From the NCBI RefSeq assembly GCF_020906515.1, contig NC_085854.1, positions 744,001 through 808,000 on the forward strand: a DNA stretch of 64,000 nucleotides, read 5' to 3'. The translations under genes were made by a program, and so were the position numbers. Shown here in pieces: positions 56,201 through 64,000 of this stretch (position 1 is its first letter; each line of letters starts with the position of its first letter). Source of the stretch: Vanrija pseudolonga (Eukaryota > Basidiomycota > Tremellomycetes > Trichosporonales > Trichosporonaceae). A model generated the notes under the pieces. That model had not been told where the DNA came from. It made no database searches and worked only from the letters and a program-made list of their open reading frames with translations.

Positions 56201-56563
56201 AAGTGGTGCGACGTCGAGACGGACAATGCCGACATGGAGCGCGACGAGTGCTGCGCCGTCTGCCAGGACGACTACGAACCCAAGGACGACGTGGCGATCA
56301 CGCCATGCAAGCACATGTACCATGCGTCTTGTCTCGACGTGAGTGGACGGAGGGTGTGTAGTGGAGCCTCTGCTGACTCTTCCTAGAAATGGCACGCCAC
56401 CCCCGCTGCCTCTACGTGCCCCATGTGTCGGCGCGACCTCGCGGCGTACGGCGTCCTTGCCAAGGTGACGCCTGAGGGCATCAAGGAGGCCCACAGCCTA
56501 TGGATGGCCGCCGTGAACGCGGACCCGCCGCTGCCCAACGGCCTCGGTGTCGGCCTGGCGTGA
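53207..56563 (+). CDS. Large RING-H2 zinc-finger protein, probable E3 ubiquitin ligase
   Basis: Exons 53207-56338 and 56387-56563 give 1102 residues. The first ~1000 residues are Ala/Ser/Pro/Gln-rich and mostly disordered, with Gln runs (TQQQQQQHQQQQH) and a conserved-looking segment FYPEALPQRNSF. The RING-H2 finger is near 1016-1066: CAVCQDDYEPKDD, then TPCKHMYHASCLDKWH, formed by splicing inside the finger, then STCPMCRRDL, which matches C-x2-C...C-x-H-x2-H-x2-C...C-x2-C. A short segment before it (TPEMGPKERQQVVCQILRVML) looks folded. It would pass ubiquitin to unknown substrates. No transmembrane segment seen. Confidence 0.88.
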
Positions 56564-57946
56564 TGTCGCAGGCCGTCGAGTGACCCAGCGCCAGCCAGCC
56601 CCTAAGCCCCCCAAGCTCCATTCTCACCTTCCCCTACTCCCAATCCATCCCCATAGCCCTTCCCACCTCCACACGCGCGAACCTTGTTGTTGATCACTGC
56701 CCATTGTGCCATCCATCTATCTCCGCCACTGCATCTACATACATCCGCTGTCGCATCCATCCACCGTACCACCCAGACTCTCGCCCACACCCACGCGGCT
56801 TGTACCCCATGTGATGTATCGTCCACCCCCACAGCAGCCACGAGCGGCGCCACTGACCGGTGCTGACACCCTGCAACTGTCCGCGTCCGTCTCCGTGTCC
56901 GCTCTAGCCTCCCCGAGTGGTCCGTCCGTGTCAATCGGCGCGTCATCGACAACTAGCCCGGGTGACATTGACAACTGTGACTAGCCCGCAATACAATCGC
57001 GCCCGTCAAGGGATAAACTCGGAAAATCAAACTCGTATAACTTGCCTTTAGTAGTAGCCCCGATTCCAGCGGGGCTAGCAGCAACGACGAGCACATGGGA
57101 CGCGTGCGGTGCGAACCGACATTCCACACCACCAAAAGGCACCTTGCAGCAGCAATCTGCATCCGGCGCTAGCGTAGCGTGTGTCGTGTCGAGGGTGCTT
57201 GCATGTTGCGTGTGTGGCGCTCGCTGTATTCGCACTGCCCGATCAACGGGGTGAGTCGCTCGGCGGTGGTGCTGAGCATGCATGCTTGCTGCTGTCGTGG
57301 TGGGCATGGGTGAGTGGTGGGTGCCGAGTGGTGATCGTGCTGGGGTCCGTAGTGTCCGGAAGTGAGTGGTGGCGCTGACCACTGGCCACTGGGCGGGGAG
57401 CGCACGCCAAGACGGACCGACCGAGCGAGCGAGTGAGCGAGTGAGCGTCAGCGGGTCGTGCAGACGCTACGCCTGGGCCGTGGCGAGGTTGCGGGGTCTG
57501 GGCCCCAGACTGAGGTCCACGCCTGCCTGGGCACACAGCTCGCGTCACGCCACCGGGCGGGCGGTGTTGTGGTGGATCGTGGCACTCGTCCGGTCAGTCA
57601 AGTTGGGCAGAGAAGCGTGCCCGCTGTGGGGTTGCTGAGCTGCTGTGTCTCGACTGGGGCTAGAATAGGGCGGCGTTTATCTGGGCTCGACGAATCGGGG
57701 GGCTGCAGCGCTGTTGTATGTAGTGGTTGGTCAGTAGCAGCTCGAGCCACGGCTTCTGCCAGACCTCACGTGCCATGAGCCACGCCGCTGCGCGCTATGT
57801 ACAGTACCAAGTTGCACCGTCAAAGCATGTATGCACCGTGCGAAAGCTACGCTTGTGGTTGAACGCAAGCTCGCATAGCATGACACGCAGCAACACGGTG
57901 CGAGGCCCAGGCCATTGCGCCCCCCAGCGCCCCCAGACACCAACAA
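56564..57946. other. Gene-poor region between RING gene and tRNA
   Basis: About 1.4 kb. The only coding-like trace is the short PEX7-like fragment at 57023-57145. Otherwise nothing recognisable. Confidence 0.5.
57023..57145 (-). pseudogene. Fragment resembling the N-terminus of the WD40 peroxisomal receptor Pex7
   Basis: A minus-strand stretch of about 41 codons reads KVPFGGVECRF, APHASHVLVVAASPAG and IGATTKGKLYEFDF. The pattern (G-x-x-V-x-F-x-P...L-x-V-A-x-A...G-x-G-x-L-x-x-x-D) is that of the first blade of Pex7. No further WD40 blades follow downstream and no clear start lies upstream, so it looks like a decayed copy or a chance match. Confidence 0.25.
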
Positions 57947-58028
57947 TCTGCTGTGGCGAAATTGGCAGACGCGATGCACTTCTAATGCATGTCCGGAAGG
58001 AGTACAGGTTCGAGTCCTGTCAGCAGAG
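57947..58028 (+). tRNA. tRNA with UCU anticodon (Arg), class-II-like long variable arm, no intron
   Basis: 82 nt: acceptor stem TCTGCTG (57947-57953) pairs fully with CAGCAGA (58021-58027), discriminator G. D-arm GCG/CGC; anticodon stem ATGCA/TGCAT around loop CTTCTAA, anticodon TCT at 57981-57983. The variable region (GTCCGGAAGGAGT) can form TCC/GGA, as in Leu or Ser tRNAs. The T-arm ACAGG/CCTGT has the loop TTCGAGT. A-box TGGCGAAATTGG and B-box GTTCGAGTC are intact. A TTTT run at 58079-58082 could be the terminator. The D-arm wording (GGCGAAATTGGCAGACGC) is like bacterial or organellar tRNA-Leu. Confidence 0.8.
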
Positions 58029-61000
58029 ACGGGTGGTTCGAGCCCGGGCGGGGGAGGAGGGGCCGGGGCGAGGATGTCTTTTGCGGTCGACAGTGGGTGT
58101 GGGGGGAGGTGGGGGAGTCGTGTGTGTGTGGGGAGGGAGTGATGGGCGGACGGCGTGGGGGAGTTGTGTGTGTGTGGGGAGGAGTGATGGCTGTGCGAGC
58201 TGAGGGTTCGCCACGCCGCGCCGTGTGTGTGCACGTCACGACTACGGCTCGCCTGGTGCGAGCGCCTTCCATCACTTGTTTTGTGTGGTGGCGAGGAATC
58301 GAGAAGCGTGCCGATGTGCTGCATGTCGCCTTTGTTGTTCTCGCCGCTTCCACAGTGGCGACAGGGCGGATGTCTTCCATGCCTCCCAGCTGCCCTGCTA
58401 CCTCTTCGCAGGGGTGGGAGCGGGGGACTGATTCATGGGAACATGGGGATCGTGTTCGAGGGACGTATGCTCGCTCGATAGAATCTGGTTGTGGTCGGGC
58501 AATATCTGTACATACGGGTTGTCCGCCGAGCTGCACTCGACTGCCACACTCGATCTGTGCCCCGCCGGGGGGAACGACAAGGAGTGGCACCGAGTCCAAG
58601 CTCGGCTTCGTTGGAAGCTTGCGAAGCGACAATGGGCGCGTGGTTTAGGAAGCTGCCAGATGCCATGCATTCGAATGAGTTAACTGGGTTCAGCACGAGG
58701 TTAGTTGTGTAGCAATGTACCATGGCTGGTGGCCACGTAGAGTGGCACCACATGTGGCTCGTGACAGTTCATCTCTTTATCGCACTGGGTCACTTCTCTG
58801 ACCGCACGTAGTGGGGTCCTTCAGTCGGTCTTTCCTCCGTCTGAGGAGGGCCGGGACGATGTATCCCCAAGAGCATCTTCCACACCTGAAGGTCCATCGA
58901 CGCCTAGGCTGCTCATCTCCGGCTCGACGGAGCAGCTACAGCTCAGCTCAGCCACAGCCCCCAACCTCACAGGTGCCGCAGCCCCCCTGTCGGTCGTCAC
59001 GACCCAGAGCCCGGTACATGAAGCCCCACGAGCGACCCGATCGTGTTGGATCGTGTTGTATTCTGCCCCTCTGGGGACATTTGTGACGCCGCCTCATGTG
59101 CTGTTGACACGACTCGCCACACCTCGAAGTGCCACTATGTACATACAAGCCTCCCCAACGCCACGCTCGTGACACTGTGTCCCCATTTCCGTCGGCACAT
59201 TCTCGTGTCCGAAGGCCATGCCGTTGTGAGTGTTAGTCAGTACCTGCGACGACGTGCTAGCATCGATGCCGCTACATCTTATCGATCCCAGCGCCACGGC
59301 ACGTCGACTAGCTGCCTTCCAGCCATCTGCTCTGCCGAGTGCCACACCTCCATCCTCGCCCACTCTCTTGTCGTGCGAGTCGGCTCGTGCGTCCCACCAC
59401 CCGATGGTGGTGCCTGGGTCCCGTATCATTGCAACACTACTGCAGCCTCGCTCCCGGTGATTGCGAGAAAAAACAAGTATGATGCCGTTGCGGAGGTATG
59501 TAGCAGCCACAAAACTCAAAACGCGACCCGAACGACACCCGCCACAACTTAGCAAGCACCCCCGAAATCTGCTCCACACACCATCAACCCACAGACCATG
59601 CGTCACGCGGTGCCGACATCGACAGAGACCACTGACTCCCGGTGACGAAATCCCGCTGCCAAGTCGACACCACCGACAGCAAGTGCCACGCGCCACATGA
59701 AACGCGCGGCAGCGAGCAGCCGCAGCGTAAGAGGCATGCAGCCCGTAGCACTTCCGCTTCGTGCTAGCGCGCCACGACGTGCCGGACACTACAAAGCCGC
59801 TACGTGTAAGTACTTGCAGTGGTGAGGTGGGCCCCACCCACCGCTTGCGCGCACTCCCGCGATGAAACGCGCGACACACGCGCTAGTCACCTACAAAGTA
59901 CCCCACGGGCCCATCGCAATCGAGTGGCGCTGGTCGAGACCACGTCTGATTAGATTGGACCGGACCACGGGTATGCCCACTGTCGTAAGCTGAGCATGCG
60001 GTGGGGTGCGGTCGACGTCAGCTGCGAGCACGGTGCACGGCGCCCAATTGCCACGAGGAGACGTCGTTTCCCATGCGATGTGATGGAGCTAGCTGGCCTA
60101 GCTGGCAAGCTGGGCTGACGCTCGCCACGAGGCGGATGCCGGCTAGCTTTAGTTGGTCGCTGGTGAGTGAGTGACATGGTGTGCATCGATACGAGCCCTC
60201 CGAGTGTCGCTCCGAGTCCAGCGAAGCTAGCGTTGCCATTGGGCGAATGGCGAAATACGGAGCCTCCTGGCGCCCATTCCTCCGGGCCTAGACGCGTCGG
60301 ATCGGAGGGATCTGATCTCGCAATTGGATCGAGCGTGAGGCCACTTTGATCGGTGGGCAACGGCGCCTCCGCCACGCTCCCCCACGGCTATTCTCGTCTG
60401 TCGTCGATTCCAATCTGGGTGCTGATAGACCGCGGCTGCGGCTATGTACCAGCAAGTAAAGTAAGAACTCATTACAACGCGGATTGAAACAGATCAGCGC
60501 GGGACGCTGAGACTGAGTGCGTGCGTCTGCGATTGATCGCCGCTGTGAGATGTTGTGAGAGGTGTGTCAGTGTACTCGCTCCAGCCGTGTTAGCAGTGCC
60601 TGTCTCTGGTCGTCGTCTCGTGCATACCTGCTGCGAGACATGGCTCGGCGCCGAGGTGTCTCGATCCCGGCGGCCGCGTCCGCAGTCGTGGCTGGCTCCA
60701 TCAATTGCTAGCTAGTACATACTAGCAGTCTCCCGCGGCCAACTGCGACTCAGACACTCAGTTGGTGTAGGATGGCCGCGGCGCAGTGACCTCGGCTGCG
60801 GTTTAACCGCCACAAGGACAGTGTAGCCGACCGCCTCGCATGCTCGTACGAGGGCTGGAGGGAGGGCTGAATGCAAGGCGCGGAGGTTCTATGGGGTTCG
60901 CTTGGGGTGGATGTTGTTTGACTGCCACGGCGATAGCCTTGCCCGTGCATTCCCCGGTCCGCGGCGCATGCATGTGGTCACATTACGGCGCGAGGCGCAG

Positions 61001-64000
61001 CGCCTCACGTTATGTGTTGTGGTTGTTGTCCTTGGCTCTCTGCTTGGCCAACTTGGCCCCGAGGTGCCTTTGTTTGGCGCCGCCCCGCCTCCCCCCGCCT
61101 TGTCCTGGTGACTCGGGCTGGCCACGCTTCTGTACCCATGACTAAGCACGACAACTACATACAGTGCCCTCGTAACTGCCCGTTCCTCCTCCGGTGACAA
61201 AAACGCAAGTCTGGGCTCGGACAAGGAGAGATCTGATTCTTTATCCCGCGCGGGATGTCTCCGGCCCGGTGAAGCCGGCGTGTGCTCAATTGCTCCTCTT
61301 GTTGTTGGTTGGACGTGTGGTACAGAGTGTGTCTCCTCGGAGACTTGTATGCTCCGCAACGCCTCATCCCTCAACGCACACCTGAGGCGCACCGGCGCCT
61401 TCTCGTAGCGTACTCCGGCGCGTACGCACACTGTTGTGTGCGTAAGTGCGCTTGCGAGCGTAGACGAGCCGCGCATTCAGATTCCAGGAGACCGTTTCAA
61501 CATGAACTGGGGGGCCTCGCCGGGTTCCTACCGCTGGTAGAGGTGCCCTTGTTCTCGTAACGGCGCCATGGATCCTGATCCGACAGTTGTATCCGCGGTT
61601 CCTAATTACGGAATACCAGGGTAGTAGGGCTTTTTGACAGTTTACGAGAATGAACTGGTTACGAGAGCATGGCATGTAGGTACAATGCTTCACAACGTGT
61701 ATCTTCCAAGCCACGGCGAGGGCGGCGGCGCGTCGAGGGTGGTGCGACGGCGGGCGAGGCAATTCGAGGGGGTGCACCTCGGCGAGCGGATGTCGGTTGG
61801 TCAAGGGGGCGTCAGTTTGTTCCAGTAAGGTTGGCCCCGGAGAGTTATCGTATCGAGAGATCTGTGTCCTTTGTTCCCGCCACGCTCCGCCATGCCGCTG
61901 GGGGTGAGGTGTTTCAACGATGTGAACAAGCGCTGCTTCGAGCACGAATGTGGCACAGAAGTGCGTACTGCCGCGGCTGGAAGCCTGGAACACCCTCTGA
62001 GCTTGGTGGCCGAGATGTCACACCTAGTGAGATCGATCTCGAATGCCAGACTTGGACAAGTCTGTCAACATCAGTGACACGGGTATGCTGGCCGCAGGCC
62101 TCCTGGTAGTGAGCACACCCGCGGATATGGCCGCTCGCCACACTCGCCTCTGCCGGCCGCTCGCTTCCCCCGCTATCGTCGCACTTATCTCAGTGCACGT
62201 CGCACTCGCAGCCCGCCAGCCCCGCCGCGTTCGCTTCGGTAGCGATGAGGGGAGGACGTGATGCCCGCCTCGCGGCGTACACGTCAGTCACACGGACCGA
62301 CGGCCGGGCGGACGGACGGGTGACGGACATGCACAAGCCGAAACGAGACATGGTCTGGGTGGCCGGGCGCCGAAGTAATTATCGGCCACCACTTGCACAG
62401 CCGTTGCTGTGGCATATTCGGCGGGTGCGGCCAACAGGACCTTGGCGTCCTCTCTGCGGCGGCGCTGCCTGAACAGCCGTACCCGCCATTCAGCACAGTC
62501 AGCCTCCCGTCAAGGTTTATCGCGGCTGCGGCTGCCGTTGCGCGGCGCATCGAGCGAGCGAGCCAGCGAGAGCGTGCGCAGCCGGGGGCGAAGCCCGCCG
62601 CGGTGGCCCCGCCGGTGAGGCCGACCCGTCTGCTGCACGCACGCTCTCGGTCTCCGCCTCCGATTCGGCTTTCCCATGCAGGCGCCGTGGCGTCAGCCGC
62701 ACGCCGGTGGGCACGCGGCCACGAAGACGGCTGTAGGGCGGCTGCAGAGTCGGCTGATGCGGCAGTTGCGGATTTAAAGCGGCAAGTCAGGGCGGAGCGA
62801 GCGGAGTCTAACAGTGTCCCCCTGCTGGCTTACTCACCGCTTGGGCTGGGCTGGCTTGGCTGGCGACAGTCACAATTGGACGGGGAGCGTGCAAGGACTG
62901 GCTGACGACCAGCGACCAGATCTGGTGACAGGTCGCCGCAGCCACACCGCGTGGCCATTGTCGCGGGAGTGGAGGAGCACAGGGAGGAGGGGAGGAGAAG
63001 GGGGCGTGGTGTATGCGGGCGTGCATGGCGGAGGAGGAGGAGCTCTTGGCCAAACAACAACATCAACGAGATGACTTTACAGTTTGCTGGAAGGAGGAAC
63101 AAGGAACGAGGGCAAACTTTCCAGGACATCGTTACCGTCTGAGCGCCTCTCTTCAGCCCCGCCCGTCCTATCAACGTACTGCGCCGCCTGCTCTGTTCTT
63201 TACGTTGAGGAACAAGGGCTCTGAGGCATGCGCAGAGCTACCGCATTCGGGGGCCACCACCCTTAGCACTGTCGGTGCGGTGGGACGAAGAAACAATGGA
63301 CAGCAGTTAGCAGCAGGTACAGAACGGCACGGGCGCCGAAATTCTAGGACGCAACGAGGCCCGCGGCGTGGCGCTCGACGGCGCTCATCCACTGAATGTC
63401 GTTATGGCGCCTGTCGCATCGTGAAACGAGGCCGAGGCAGGTGCTCTTGGGGGTGGGAGGCTGGACTGAGCTGGCGACGTGGCGTGGCGCGGGCTGGTCA
63501 GTGACCAGAACGTGTGCACGCCGCAGCCAGTGATGGACAAACAACGCCCAAGAACCCCATCCTATGGCGTTTCTCCGTCAATCCGCTTTTGTGTTGTCCT
63601 GCGTCGGTGCAGACGCCGGCGCGCCGCTGGCGCCCGTGGGTGCACCGTGCAGATCGTCATAGTGGGGTATAGCTTGTGCGCCAACGATGCGCCAAGTACG
63701 CCAGCTGATCATAGTGATCATCACTACTCGGATGCGAAGACGTTCTTGCACCACTGGCCAGAACGGGTCACGCCACCCAAAGCCCGCTGCATCATCGCGA
63801 CCCACACGAAGTGGTTGTACCACTCCACTGGACCTCCCTCCCTGGTTTAATTTTGAGTCAGCTTGCATGCCAGTTGCTGCTTATTCGCGTTTATAGTGCG
63901 GTACCGGGTGCTCTAGCCAGGGTGCTGTGTGCTCGGTGGGTGGGGTGGGGTGGGGGGGCATGCAGCCTGAGTCGTCGAGCGTTACGCTTGATCGGGTAAG
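58029..64000. other. Gene-poor 6-kb tail of the window
   Basis: I find no supported protein gene. The longest frames (261 residues at 59094-59879 minus, 219 at 57989-58648 plus) have no domain, no signal peptide and no sensible splice context. Base composition is less GC-rich than the gene regions in places (for example near 60420-60480). No transposase, reverse transcriptase, terminal repeats or telomere-like repeats were seen by eye. It may be an intergenic desert, a regulatory region, or DNA of strain-specific origin. Confidence 0.5.
58109..58200. repeat. 46-bp imperfect tandem duplication, G/T-rich
   Basis: The unit gtgggggagtcgtgtgtgtg at 58109 recurs at 58155 with few changes and a one-base deletion; the period is about 46 bp. 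It lies about 80 bp downstream of the tRNA and is strongly G/T-biased on the plus strand. Confidence 0.75.

Noticed and set aside
59094-59879. 261-codon minus-strand frame in the gene-poor tail
   Set aside because: Cys/Arg/Gly-rich with no recognisable domain or signal peptide; length can arise by chance in GC-rich DNA.
58029-64000. Search for retroelement or DNA-transposon remains
   Set aside because: No reverse transcriptase, integrase, transposase or terminal repeats recognised by eye on either strand.

Overview
The window looks like nuclear DNA of a GC-rich basidiomycete yeast, most likely a tremellomycete of the Trichosporonales type. The evidence is the fungal gene set (spliceosomal SF3A1, RVB1, mitochondrial bL34, RNase MRP Rmp1, GUT1-type glycerol kinase), many short introns of about 35-60 nt with GTGAGT/GTAAGT donors and CTGAC/CTAAC branch-like motifs, and short intergenic spaces. 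The species assignment is inference. All gene models below were spliced by eye and checked for reading-frame continuity across each junction.

Layout. 1-12 kb is mostly housekeeping: a partial RVB1, MRPL34, a GBD/FH3 formin-like protein, SF3A1, a myo-inositol-type MFS transporter, a first small secreted protein and glycerol kinase. From about 12.9 to 38.6 kb most genes (eleven of them, twelve counting the one at 9 kb) encode small or repetitive secreted proteins with a signal peptide, a Ser/Thr/Ala/Pro-rich body and in most cases a hydrophobic C-terminal tail as in GPI anchoring. Six appear to share a Kre9/Knh1-like cell-wall domain and an intron that splits a Trp codon in the same way. One is a collagen-like Gly-X-Y protein, one carries a perfect 30-bp coding minisatellite, and three or four share an APD(F/Y) motif. 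Embedded or adjacent are a Baeyer-Villiger-type monooxygenase, a HAD dehalogenase-like protein, an acyl-CoA thioesterase II and a membrane-anchored SGNH-hydrolase-like protein. From 39 to 57 kb come an SDR oxidoreductase, a ten-exon proline iminopeptidase with a 10-nt microexon, an unusual protein kinase, Rmp1, a kelch protein and a RING-H2 protein. From 56.6 kb to the end I find no protein gene, only one class-II-shaped tRNA with a UCU anticodon and a short decayed PEX7-like fragment.

How they may work together. The central cluster can be read as a cell-surface or cell-wall module: matrix-like and wall-glucan-related GPI proteins next to a membrane SGNH protein that could modify surface glycans. 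That link rests on gene proximity and predicted location only. The metabolic genes (glycerol kinase, inositol transporter, monooxygenase, thioesterase, SDR, dehalogenase) are individually plausible but do not form an obvious single pathway.
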